Of a stretch of DNA of 64,000 nucleotides, positions 43,864 to 51,772 are shown piece after piece (position 1 is the first letter of the stretch; the number at the start of each line of letters is the position of its first letter). This stretch comes from Candidatus Thorarchaeota archaeon (lineage in GTDB: Archaea; Asgardarchaeota; Thorarchaeia; Thorarchaeales; Thorarchaeaceae), in NCBI GenBank assembly GCA_016840855.1, contig JAEORO010000069.1:1-64000 (forward strand), given 5' to 3'. The translations under genes and the position numbers were made by a program. The notes under the pieces were generated by a model. It searched no databases. It saw only the letters and a list, made by a program, of their open reading frames with translations, and was not told the DNA's origin.

Positions 43864-45270
43864 ATGGATGCGAAAATAGTTGCTGGTTTCGAGGAGATTG
43901 TAGGTAAAGAATTCGTGTCCACAAAAGCAGATGTGCTACTCACTTATTCTCAAACAGCATCTATGGCTGCAGATCCAGTTATTCCTGAATTGGTTATTCG
44001 TCCAGCGAATACAGAGCAGGTTTCCAAAATACTGATGCTAGCGAACGAGCACAAGATACCAGTAGTTCCAAGATCGGGTGGTTCAAGTCTGCAACAGGAA
44101 GCTATACCAAAACCAGGTTCAATTGTCATAGAACTCCTGCGGTTAACAGAAATTAAACTCTACAAAGACCTCCGATCAGTAGCCGTAGGTGCTGGAATTA
44201 CCTATGGTGAATTGGATAAATTCCTTAGCAAGCATGATCTTTTTTTGCCTGTGTGCCCGGAATCTGCGCTTGTCTGTACAGTCGCAGGGAATATTGCAGT
44301 AAATGGCGCAGGACCTGGCTCAAGCCTGTATGGATGTACTGGGGAGATGGTTCTTGGACTTGAAGTTGTTTTGCCTAACGGTTCGATTATCCAAACAGGC
44401 TCTGAAGCCAATCCTTATGCTCCAGGACCATTTATTAGATATGCATTTGGCTCAGACATCACAGGTCTCTTCATTGGCTCACTTGGCAGTTTTGGTATTA
44501 TCACAAGAGCATCTATGAAGATATTCAGACGACCAAAATATCTAGATTATAATTTGTACGGATTTGATACTGCAGAGCAAGCAGAACAATTTCTGGACGA
44601 GATAAAACAGAATGATATTAGCGGCCTTTTTACCTCAATATATTCTGGTGAGGTTCTTAGTTTATTTTGGGACTTATTGGCAGAGGAGTTTGGTTACCCA
44701 ACCATTGAATTTCAGAATCGGTCAGTATCGATGACAATTGGCAGAAATCGTGAAGACTTAGTGAAGAGTGATGCTAAACTTGCGTCTGAAATCTGCAAGA
44801 GTCTTGGAGGAAGGGTTTTGGATGCGAAGGAACTTATTCATTTTGAATGGGAAGGTCGTCTATGGAATTTTGTGAGAGCTTGCTATGCTCACGGATGGCA
44901 CTGGCGAACAATATACCACCATCAAGCTCCTAGAAATTCCCACAAATCAGTTGATCTAATCATGGAAGCGATGGACCGGTATGGGTTCATGGGACACACT
45001 GCTGGTTTTCAAACTGGACATTCTTCTATGAACATGTATCCTCACATGTACTTTGATCCACAAGATAAAGAGGAAGAGATGAAAGTGCGTAATGCTCACA
45101 AAGAACTTGCCAAATCCCTCTTCAAATCTGGTGCAGTGCCCTTCAAACTTGCTGAGTATTGGAAAGATGCGATTGAAGACATGGATGATTATATGACATT
45201 TCTCAAGTTAATCAAGCATACAATTGACCCGAATAACATAATGAATCCTAGAGTACTTGGAGGAATCTAG
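43864..45270 (+). CDS. GlcD-like FAD-linked oxidase, tandem copy 2
   Basis: 468 residues, aligning with copy 1 over its full length (for example PRSGGSSLQQEAIP against PRSGGSSLQGEVIP, and both with YFDPQDKEEEMKV near the end). The two arose by tandem duplication but differ through the middle substrate region, so they may form a heterodimer like GlcD/GlcE or accept different substrates. Here both keep the FAD-binding part, unlike GlcE. Starts immediately after copy 1's stop, with GGGAGG in the preceding codons. Confidence 0.85.
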   Translation: MDAKIVAGFEEIVGKEFVSTKADVLLTYSQTASMAADPVIPELVIRPANTEQVSKILMLANEHKIPVVPRSGGSSLQQEAIPKPGSIVIELLRLTEIKLYKDLRSVAVGAGITYGELDKFLSKHDLFLPVCPESALVCTVAGNIAVNGAGPGSSLYGCTGEMVLGLEVVLPNGSIIQTGSEANPYAPGPFIRYAFGSDITGLFIGSLGSFGIITRASMKIFRRPKYLDYNLYGFDTAEQAEQFLDEIKQNDISGLFTSIYSGEVLSLFWDLLAEEFGYPTIEFQNRSVSMTIGRNREDLVKSDAKLASEICKSLGGRVLDAKELIHFEWEGRLWNFVRACYAHGWHWRTIYHHQAPRNSHKSVDLIMEAMDRYGFMGHTAGFQTGHSSMNMYPHMYFDPQDKEEEMKVRNAHKELAKSLFKSGAVPFKLAEYWKDAIEDMDDYMTFLKLIKHTIDPNNIMNPRVLGGI

Positions 45271-45272
45271 TA

Positions 45273-46433
45273 ATGACAGAGATTGACCTCGATGACCTCA
45301 TTGAGAACCTGATGCAATGCCGAAGATGCGGGATTTGCAGAAATGCTGTGTATGAAGACAGAGGATTTGATGGAGTCTGTCCAGTCTGGAAAAACTCGTA
45401 TGGATTTGAAACTAGTTTCATGCGTGGTAGAATTCAAGTTGCATTAGCTCTCCTTGAGGGCACTCTAGAGAGAACAGCAGAGAATGCTGAAGCACTATTT
45501 ACTTGCACACTATGTGGGAACTGCACTGAAATCTGTGCCGCTGAATTTGATCCAACAGATTGTCTCGAAAAAGTCAGAGAAGTTCTTAATGAAATTCCAA
45601 ATGATGTTCGGGATGAGCTCACGAAGAGGATAATGGAATATAACAATCCCTATACAGAGAGTGGTTTAACCAAGCGTGACTGGACTGCAGAAGTTGGTTT
45701 TGAAATCCCACTCAAAGGCGAAATTCTCTATTATACTGGATGTACTGCAGCAACAAAACTACCAAACATTGCTAAATCAACGGTGAAAATCCTTAAAGCT
45801 GCTGGAGTCGATTTTGGAGTCCTCGCAGACGAGCCATGTTGTGGTAGTGTTATGTTGAGGACTGGGAGAAGAACAGATGCGACTTTAAATGCTGAAAAGT
45901 TTGCTGAGAGAATGAGGGATGAAGGAATCAAAAAAATCGTTGTAACCTGTGCTGGATGTCTTAATACACTGCGAGAAGATTATCCAAAGCTCAAAGTGAA
46001 TATTCCTGAAGCGAAGCATGTGGTTGAAGTCCTTCCCAGAATAATCCGAGAGAAGAAACTCAAATTGAAACCTCTTGGCAGAGATATTAAAGTTACATAT
46101 CACGATCCATGTCATCTCTCCAGAGCTTTAGGGCTATATGAAGAACCAAGAGATTTAATCAAAATGATTCCAGGTCTACAGCTTGTGGAAATGGAAACCA
46201 CAAGAGAAACTGCTATGTGCTGTGGAGCAGGTGGTGGACTTCGTTCTTTTGATTCAGAACTTTCAAAGAGAATAGCAGCTGATAGGGTGAAAAGTGCTCA
46301 TACAGTAGAAGCAGAAATGATTGTGACTTCTTGTCCGTTCTGTGAGCATAATCTCAAAGAAGGAGCTAGAAAAATAAACAGCTCTGTGCGTGTAGTTGAT
46401 GTTGTGGATCTTCTAGCTGAAAGTCTAGATTGA
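45273..46433 (+). CDS. GlcF-like Fe-S protein with two CCG domains
   Basis: 386 residues. Two N-terminal cluster motifs (CRRCGICRN...VCP and CTLCGNCTEICA) and two CCG domains (YYTGCTAAT ... EPCCGSVML; HDPCHLSRALGLY ... MCCGAGGGLRS). Same plan as the GlcF protein at 31 kb, but separate in sequence. Starts two bases after the second oxidase stop, with GGAGG in the end of that gene. Together 42.1-46.4 kb makes an SCP2-GlcD-GlcD-GlcF operon. Confidence 0.88.
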   Translation: MTEIDLDDLIENLMQCRRCGICRNAVYEDRGFDGVCPVWKNSYGFETSFMRGRIQVALALLEGTLERTAENAEALFTCTLCGNCTEICAAEFDPTDCLEKVREVLNEIPNDVRDELTKRIMEYNNPYTESGLTKRDWTAEVGFEIPLKGEILYYTGCTAATKLPNIAKSTVKILKAAGVDFGVLADEPCCGSVMLRTGRRTDATLNAEKFAERMRDEGIKKIVVTCAGCLNTLREDYPKLKVNIPEAKHVVEVLPRIIREKKLKLKPLGRDIKVTYHDPCHLSRALGLYEEPRDLIKMIPGLQLVEMETTRETAMCCGAGGGLRSFDSELSKRIAADRVKSAHTVEAEMIVTSCPFCEHNLKEGARKINSSVRVVDVVDLLAESLD

Positions 46434-46441
46434 AAAGAAGT

Positions 46442-46472
46442 GGGGGAGAAACTACGAGTGTAGTCCTACCCC
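46442..46472. terminator. Possible hairpin terminator between convergent genes
   Basis: GGGG and CCCC arms flank an inner ACTAC-GAGT-GTAGT hairpin, just after the Fe-S gene stop and before the OB-fold gene stop. No clear T-run follows on either strand, so confidence is limited. Confidence 0.4.
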
Positions 46473-46496
46473 AACTAATATGATTTCAATTTAGGA

Positions 46497-47009
46497 TTAG
46501 TAGCCATCGCTTCTATCGCGATAGCCACCGCTACGACGACGATCCCGGCCCCCATAACCACGGTCTCGACCGTAGCCTCCGCCTCCGCCGCCTCTTCCAT
46601 ATCCACGACCGCCACCACCATATCTTGGGCGACGCTCATGTTCCTGCTCACTCATGTCAACCTCACTATTTACCTCTTCGATAGCTGTTTCAGCTTCCTT
46701 TAGAGTACCATAGCGGCCGATATTGAGTCTTAAATGACCTTGAAAGAGGGTTGTGTACCCGTTCTCGAGTCGATAGGTCTTCTCAACTTCAACCTCATCA
46801 ATTGAGGTGTCCCAAAGGGGTACTGTCACAAGACCAGTATTGTCACCTACAATTGTATCACACACACGGTGTTGTTCTCCGTCAGCTCTGGATGCTACCT
46901 CCCTGACTTCACCTTTTTCAATTACCTTGAATGAAATGTTCACACTCTTCATTCTTGGCTTTAGTTCTGAAATTTGAGCTTCGATTGGCTCTCTATCTTG
47001 ATATCCCAT
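46497..47009 (-). CDS. OB-fold single-strand nucleic-acid-binding protein with RGG tail
   Basis: 170 residues. Residues 10-110 read as an RPA/SOSS-B-type OB fold (PRMKSVNISFKVIEKGEVREVAS, VGDNTGLVTVPLWDTSIDEV, NGYTTLFQGHLRLNIGRYGTLK). Residues 127-170 are a Gly/Arg/Tyr-rich tail (RGYGRGGGGGGYGRDRG), like RGG boxes that bind RNA or drive condensation. Likely an ssDNA- or RNA-binding protein similar to SOSS-B/SSB1. Convergent with the Fe-S gene; the unusual non-coding stretch lies upstream. Confidence 0.8.
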   Translation of the reverse strand: MGYQDREPIEAQISELKPRMKSVNISFKVIEKGEVREVASRADGEQHRVCDTIVGDNTGLVTVPLWDTSIDEVEVEKTYRLENGYTTLFQGHLRLNIGRYGTLKEAETAIEEVNSEVDMSEQEHERRPRYGGGGRGYGRGGGGGGYGRDRGYGGRDRRRSGGYRDRSDGY

Positions 47010-47164
47010 GGTCTATCACCTTGGATTTGCAGGCTTTCAAAAGTAGAATCTTCCTCAGGGATCGCAAAGCTGTGCCTGGAACTCTGGAGCATGTGATTCA
47101 ATAATTTGAGGGCACTGCTGAGTTATGAAATAAATGAATCCCCTATAAGAATTCCCCATATAAC

Positions 47165-47430
47165 ATAAAAAGAGGTGGACGAAGGCGACACCGATGTGCC
47201 CGATTTTTTTGGGCTCGAGGTCCACCCTCTTTTAGTTATTTTGAACATGAGTGGCGCTCCAGTACACACATTGCCAAGACACTTCTCTGAACCCTCGGGG
47301 GTGAGAGCACGAATTTCCCTGCAGATGGACATTCGTATACGCCAGTGCAATGCGGTCGCATCGTTCCCACGACTCTTCGACGATGCGTGGAGCAATGGGG
47401 CGTCTGCCATTCGTCCGAAATAATGTATGC
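47165..47430. ncRNA. Putative structured RNA gene, family not identified
   Basis: The 527 bases between the OB-fold and inositol-phosphate synthase genes hold a block visibly richer in G+C than its flanks and several strong stems. A long imperfect stem, AAAAGAGGTGGAC (47168-47180) with GTCCACCCTCTTTT (47220-47233), encloses a GCCC/GGGC stem. Further on, CGCATCGT/ACGATGCG (8 bp) and CATTGC/GCAATG also pair, and GTATG-CAA-CATAC lies at 47426. ORFs here are short, overlapping and unconvincing. On the minus strand the long stem ends in CTCTTTTT, so a transcript of about 280 bases from the AT-rich region near 47450 could terminate there. RNase P and SRP signature motifs were sought and not found. 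Confidence 0.45.
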
Positions 47431-47545
47431 AACATACCAACATAAGTCCTTCCCCAACAGATAAAATGCGAAAACTATTCTATATCCATAGAATAACTTA
47501 TAAGAAATCCAGAGGTTTTGACGATTAGAGCCAGAGGTGGCATAT

Positions 47546-48613
47546 TTGAACGGAATAAAGGTCGCAATTGTTGGAGTTGGCAACTGCGCAAGTGCACTTG
47601 TGCAAGGTGTTGAATTCTACAAGGATGCAAAAGCAGATGGTGATGTCATAGGCTTAACACATCCAGACTTTGCTGGTTATCATGTAAAGGACATTCGTTT
47701 TGTAGCAGCATTTGATGTAGCAGACACAAAAGTAGGCTTTGACCTAGCAGAAGCTATTTTCGCCAAACCAAACAATGTGATGCGTTTTGCAGAAGTGCCA
47801 ACAACCGGAGTCAAGGTCAGGAAAGGACAAGCGCTTGATGGAGTAGACGATATGCTCAAAGCATTAGTGAAAATCTCATCAGAAAAGGATACAGATGTTG
47901 TGAAAGTCCTCAAAGACTCTGGTGCAGAGATACTCATCAATCTAATTCCAGGTTCAGCTGAAGAAGCAACTAAGTTCTATGCGAAAGCAGCTCTTGATGC
48001 AGGATGTGCATACATAAATGGCACACCAATACCGATTGCTTCTGATTTGGAATGGAGTAAGAAATTCGAAGAGAAAGGACTTCCTCTTGTGGGAGATGAT
48101 ATTCAGGATCAATTGGGTTCAACAGTCTTTCATCGTAACATTTTACAGCTTCTTGTATCAAGAGGTGTCAGGGTGGATAAAAGCTATCAATTGGATGTAG
48201 GCGGTGGTGCAGAGTCACTCGATTCGCATTATAGGGGTCGAATGAGAAAACGAGGAGTGAAGAGTGAAGCCATCAGTCAGGATTTACCATATGATGCACC
48301 TCTAGTTGCTGGCTCAAGCGATTACGTTGATTTCATGGCTAACGCTAGAGACTCCTACTTTTACATCAATGGCCGACAATTTGGTGGAGCACCTATCAAA
48401 ATAGACATCCGAATGGAAGTTACTGATGGGCCAAATGCAGGTCCTATTTTAATGGATGCAATAAGAGGAACTAAGCTTGCTTTAAAGAGAGGTCTTGGCG
48501 GGTCTCTAGAATCAATCTCAGCTTATGGGTTTAAGATGCCTCCTGCTCCTACAACAATGTATCGAGCTGAAAGATGGGTTGAGGAGTTTCTATTAGGAAA
48601 AAGAAAGCTCTAG
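47546..48613 (+). CDS. ino1: Inositol-3-phosphate synthase
   Basis: Converts glucose-6-phosphate to inositol-phosphate with NAD, the entry to archaeal inositol lipids and di-inositol phosphate. About 355 residues: the NAD loop VAIVGVGNCASALVQG, FVAAFDVADTKVG, INLIPGSAEEATKFYAKAALDAGCAYINGTPIPIAS, GDDIQDQLGSTVFHRNIL, and the Lys-rich IKIDIRMEVTDGPNAGP. TTG 47546 has AGAGGTGG six bases ahead and is preferred; the track's GTG 47537 lies inside that site. A TATA-like CTTATAAG lies about 45 bases upstream. Confidence 0.9.
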   Translation: MNGIKVAIVGVGNCASALVQGVEFYKDAKADGDVIGLTHPDFAGYHVKDIRFVAAFDVADTKVGFDLAEAIFAKPNNVMRFAEVPTTGVKVRKGQALDGVDDMLKALVKISSEKDTDVVKVLKDSGAEILINLIPGSAEEATKFYAKAALDAGCAYINGTPIPIASDLEWSKKFEEKGLPLVGDDIQDQLGSTVFHRNILQLLVSRGVRVDKSYQLDVGGGAESLDSHYRGRMRKRGVKSEAISQDLPYDAPLVAGSSDYVDFMANARDSYFYINGRQFGGAPIKIDIRMEVTDGPNAGPILMDAIRGTKLALKRGLGGSLESISAYGFKMPPAPTTMYRAERWVEEFLLGKRKL

Positions 48614-48617
48614 GAAA

Positions 48618-49022
48618 TTATCTGTGTTGCTTAAGATACTCATCAAGCATTGATTTTAATGGATCAAGTTTACTAATGACAAGAAATTCGGTGTCTTCTC
48701 CTATCTCACTCAAAGTTTCATTGAAGGATATTACACTGTGAAAATCTTGGATAAGATTCTCTTTTGCAGCTTTGGTTCGAGCCGATGGGTCATAGACAAC
48801 AATTTTATTTTCTGGCTCAAAATTCACAACTACACTCCTACTGAGGTACATGACCTTCTTACACTTCGGGCATTGGACTCGATTTGCTTTGCCAGCTTTT
48901 AGGGCTTTGATCATATCGCGGTCTTCTGAAAGATCAATATGATCTACTACATTTGCTTCATAGACATTCTTGCATTTAGCGCATTTTATTTCTGCTAAAC
49001 TTGTACTGGCCAAAATTCTCAC
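48618..49022 (-). CDS. CpXC domain protein
   Basis: 134 residues. Two Cys-x-x-Cys pairs, IKCAKCKNVYEANV and VQCPKCKKVMYLSRS, separated by a short helix, make a zinc-ribbon-like unit as in the CpXC family; the rest is a helical/strand region ending MLDEYLKQHR. Family function is unknown. Convergent with the inositol-phosphate synthase gene, four bases apart, and upstream of the VTT gene's stop. Confidence 0.7.
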   Translation of the reverse strand: MRILASTSLAEIKCAKCKNVYEANVVDHIDLSEDRDMIKALKAGKANRVQCPKCKKVMYLSRSVVVNFEPENKIVVYDPSARTKAAKENLIQDFHSVISFNETLSEIGEDTEFLVISKLDPLKSMLDEYLKQHR

Positions 49023-49074
49023 CTAGACTATTTTGAATTCCTTGATAGTACACTTAAGAATTATGCACCGAACA

Positions 49075-49761
49075 TTAACTCTCAGGAGTCTTAGAATTAC
49101 CATCTTTTTCTTCTTGTATGTAATCTTCGTTTCGAGTTAATTCATCTTCAAGAATATCTTGAAGTATATCAGATTCTTGACCTTCGGTTTTCCTCTTAAA
49201 AAGAATTCCAGTTATGATTGCAGTTAATGCAATTGATGCAACAACAATGGGCATGGATTCAAAGAATCCACCACCCAAGGCAAGTCCACTTAAAGCTATT
49301 ACTGCCCCTGCAATTGTAACAGCAACTTTTCCCGTAAAGTAACTGATTATAAATTTGACAGTATTATATTTAGCAAGTCCGACATAAACAATCAATGGAT
49401 CGTCAGGTACTGGAGAAGCCGCTGCAATAAAGAGTGCAAGAGCACCCCATTTCTCAACACGCTGTTTCTCTGTGTCAAGAGATGCTAAACGTGCCTCAGA
49501 TAGAACTGCTCTTGACCCTCTTACGACATAAAAATGGATCAGTTTTGCCAGAGTAGCAGTAATAGCTACAATTACGCCTATGAGAATTGCGTCAATTAAT
49601 CCTACGGGCATTAGAATTGAAAAAACGAGGACAGCAGCACCAGCAAGAACCATGTTGCTAGGACTAAGGAAGGGAATCATGTTTATTGCAAAACAAATAA
49701 TGAAGAGACCTACATATCCCTGACTAATCATGTCCAGAATGAATTGAACAATGTTCTGCAT
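49075..49761 (-). CDS. VTT/DedA-like (SNARE-associated) membrane protein
   Basis: 228 residues with five or six membrane segments. The VTT core is seen in IIPFLSPSNMVLAGAAV, the re-entrant ASPVPDDPLIVYVGLAKYNTVKF and FTGKVAVTIAG. The family includes DedA, TMEM41B and VMP1, membrane proteins that move lipids across bilayers. The C-terminal 40 residues are highly charged (EDELTRNEDYIQEEKDGN) and cytosolic. Function as an archaeal lipid scramblase is inferred from family only. Confidence 0.78.
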   Translation of the reverse strand: MQNIVQFILDMISQGYVGLFIICFAINMIPFLSPSNMVLAGAAVLVFSILMPVGLIDAILIGVIVAITATLAKLIHFYVVRGSRAVLSEARLASLDTEKQRVEKWGALALFIAAASPVPDDPLIVYVGLAKYNTVKFIISYFTGKVAVTIAGAVIALSGLALGGGFFESMPIVVASIALTAIITGILFKRKTEGQESDILQDILEDELTRNEDYIQEEKDGNSKTPES

Positions 49762-49805
49762 GTTTTATGCACCAATGTGGTAGCATGAGGCTAGGAATCA
49801 TAGAA

Positions 49806-50234
49806 TCAAACTGATACGTGTTCGATTACGACTCTTTGAACTCCATCAAGAACCTTGAGAGAACTCTCTAATTCATTTATGTCTGAGCTAAGTTGTCCAG
49901 GGTTAAAGTAACACTCGTAGAAACATCTTGTTCCTCGGAGACACACTCCCGTTGAGAATAAGAGATCAACGAGACCTGCTCTTTTGAATATTTGAGAGAG
50001 TTTGGTCAAGAAGTCATTTGTGAGCTTTCCAATCTCAAGACTCAGAAATAATACTTCGTCACTCTCTAAAGGAAATATCTTAATGAGTCGGTCCTTGTGC
50101 ACTAGCACCATCAGACCTTGACCAGTTCCCATGGCGTTTTTAAAAGCCTTAGGAAATTTTACGGTTTCACTTTCATCAAAAACTAGTACTTTTCCGGCGG
50201 TTGCACCTTCATAGGTTTCGTCTGACATCAGCAT
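49806..50234 (-). CDS. Unrecognised small protein with a possible C-terminal ACT-like domain
   Basis: About 142 residues from ATG 50234 (GGAG ahead). The first 50 residues include AGKVLVFDESETVKFPKAFKNA, strand-turn-helix in style, and the last 80 form a beta-alpha-beta unit (AGLVDLLFSTGVCLRGTRCFYECYFNPGQLSSDINELESSLKVLDGVQRVVIEHVSV) reminiscent of an ACT domain. The track start (50342) extends into the divergent promoter region and is unlikely. Neighbour of the Cas4-like pair across a bidirectional promoter, which may or may not matter. Confidence 0.5.
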   Translation of the reverse strand: MLMSDETYEGATAGKVLVFDESETVKFPKAFKNAMGTGQGLMVLVHKDRLIKIFPLESDEVLFLSLEIGKLTNDFLTKLSQIFKRAGLVDLLFSTGVCLRGTRCFYECYFNPGQLSSDINELESSLKVLDGVQRVVIEHVSV

Positions 50235-50353
50235 TTGTCTCCGTAGCGAAATCCTGCTGATGTAAGTCCTCAAACTCGTTAATAAGTAAATCTCTACTGT
50301 TTGGTCTGATGTGTGGTCCTTTTGTATTGTAATCAAAAACAATACTTTGACCT

Positions 50354-50626
50354 ATGATGAGGCTGTCAGAAATAGAAAAAGGCCCTTATTATGATATGAG
50401 AGAAGTATCAGAATTGAGAATACAGTATCAATGCGAATATCGCCTGCTTCTGAAACAACAGTTTGGAGAATCTCATTCATCTAAGAGCATTACTGGAACA
50501 AAATTACATCAGCGTGTTGCACTTGTAGATAATAATCAAAATTTCAAAAGAAATGAAATTCAACTTCTGCCTCTATTGGTAATCATACTTACTTTGATTA
50601 TTGGCATCTTCTGGATCTTCGGGTGA
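50354..50626 (+). CDS. N-terminal half of a Cas4/RecB-like nuclease with C-terminal membrane helix
   Basis: 90 residues. EVSELRIQYQCEYRLLLKQQFG, then GTKLHQRVAL resemble the start of Cas4-type nucleases: a Cys (Cys27) that would hold one corner of a [4Fe-4S] cluster and the active-site His (His52 of a G-x-x-LH motif). A membrane helix closes the protein (IQLLPLLVIILTLIIGIFWIFG). The PD-(D/E)XK strand motifs are missing here but appear in the next gene. The stop is followed after four bases by that gene, with GGTGA of the stop region acting as its ribosome-binding site. Confidence 0.62.
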   Translation: MMRLSEIEKGPYYDMREVSELRIQYQCEYRLLLKQQFGESHSSKSITGTKLHQRVALVDNNQNFKRNEIQLLPLLVIILTLIIGIFWIFG

Positions 50627-50630
50627 TTTC

Positions 50631-51287
50631 ATGAGTGATCTGATCAGCCTTCTTATGCTCATGTTATTTCTCTTTGGAATTCTTCTTCTTGTGAGAGATC
50701 TAAGAACTGGTTTCATCACAATTGGAATGAAGATAAAATACGCAAGTCCAGCGCAATTTAGCCTGTCAGAATTTCTCAAAATGGATTCAAGCCAAGAGAG
50801 GCTCATTAAGTATTATTACTTCTCAGAGGAAAATGTGAAGTCATTGGGTCACCGCTATACTGGAAGATTTGATGGAGGAATTCTCCATTGGGAAGAGACT
50901 GCAATATTGGATCTTGTAATAGAGTACAAATTTCCTACATTGTATCTCCCAAAACAGGCAAGGTTAGAGGATGTCTTTCAACTGGAACTCTATGCCCTTG
51001 CACTCCATGAATGTGGTATTTCATGTTCTTCAACAATTCTTGTAACAATTTACTGTCTTCAAGAGAATGCAGAGAGATGCATGAGTAAGAAATCATTCAG
51101 AGACTGCTGGCGATGCAATGCTGGAAGAAAATTCACAACACGATTCAAGCCTAAGAGAGTGTTGAAAGAACTGAAGAGATTGGATGAAATTTGGTATCAT
51201 GGGAGAAGACCAAAGCCTACCAAAGACGCAAATCGCTGTAGGATTTGTCCATATAGCCGCGGTAAGTGCAATTTTTCATCTGTATGA
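50631..51287 (+). CDS. C-terminal half of a Cas4/RecB-like nuclease with N-terminal membrane helix
   Basis: About 218 residues from ATG 50631. A membrane helix (LISLLMLMLFLFGILLLV) leads to a PD-(D/E)XK core: TGRFDGG (Asp81), LVIEYKF (Glu99, Lys100) and FQLELYALAL (Gln117, Tyr121), the QxxxY of RecB/Cas4. It ends in CRICPYSRGKC, three Cys that with Cys27 of the preceding protein would complete a Cas4-type [4Fe-4S] site. The preceding gene holds the His. The two frames differ by one phase, so a frameshifted single gene is the alternative. No cas genes or repeats are nearby. Confidence 0.65.
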   Translation: MSDLISLLMLMLFLFGILLLVRDLRTGFITIGMKIKYASPAQFSLSEFLKMDSSQERLIKYYYFSEENVKSLGHRYTGRFDGGILHWEETAILDLVIEYKFPTLYLPKQARLEDVFQLELYALALHECGISCSSTILVTIYCLQENAERCMSKKSFRDCWRCNAGRKFTTRFKPKRVLKELKRLDEIWYHGRRPKPTKDANRCRICPYSRGKCNFSSV

Positions 51288-51354
51288 ATCTTGATACTAG
51301 AGGGATACAGCAACACAGACCTTTTTTACCTCATAGACTTTACTGAAAATTGCC

Positions 51355-51771
51355 ATGGTTCATTCATTAACAAGACTTCTTACGCATGTGATGACTGCAA
51401 AGAGAGACCTCAAACGTGTTTACTATACCAGCCGTAACCAAGATGCAAAACTAGATTCAAAGGAACTTGTTGCAGCTACAATTACACTCCAGAAGCTACT
51501 TGAAGACCTCATAGCGAAACGTCGAACAATCAGGGTAGCCAAGAAGATATTGGAGGACAAGAAAGCGGAACTGAATCTTCGTCAGTGGGCAATTGGATTT
51601 CCGCGGCGTGTTAGAGATTTCCTCTCAAAATCAAAGAAGCTAGAACAGCAGCATCTTCGTAAATATCAGCAAGCACTCTTGGAATATATCAATAACATAA
51701 GCACAGAACTTACTAAATGGATAGAGGATATTGAAACTCTAAGAGGAATGCCTCATCCACCAAAGGGATAG
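51355..51771 (+). CDS. Unrecognised coiled-coil protein
   Basis: 138 residues, almost wholly helical. Heptad-like stretches run through VAATITLQKLLEDLIAKRRTIRVAKKILEDKKAEL (about 38-73) and LEQQHLRKYQQALLEYINNISTELTKWIEDIETL (about 96-129), rich in Lys and Arg. No catalytic motif or membrane segment. Family not recognised. Convergent with aRF1, one base apart. Confidence 0.5.
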   Translation: MVHSLTRLLTHVMTAKRDLKRVYYTSRNQDAKLDSKELVAATITLQKLLEDLIAKRRTIRVAKKILEDKKAELNLRQWAIGFPRRVRDFLSKSKKLEQQHLRKYQQALLEYINNISTELTKWIEDIETLRGMPHPPKG

Positions 51772-51772
51772 G

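Noticed and set aside
47165-47430. RNase P RNA, SRP RNA or 5S rRNA identity for the structured locus
   Set aside because: Their conserved blocks (for example GGAAA-TCC with ACAGAA, the SRP GGAAG helix-8 loop) were not found on either strand.
47236-47583. 115-residue minus-strand ORF and overlapping ORFs (47123-47443, 47175-47423, 47232-47435)
   Set aside because: They overlap each other and the ino1 start, have odd composition and no fold-like pattern; the region fits a structured RNA better.
50235-50342. N-terminal extension of the small protein at 49.8 kb
   Set aside because: Crosses a TATA-like promoter region; the ATG at 50234 has a ribosome-binding site.
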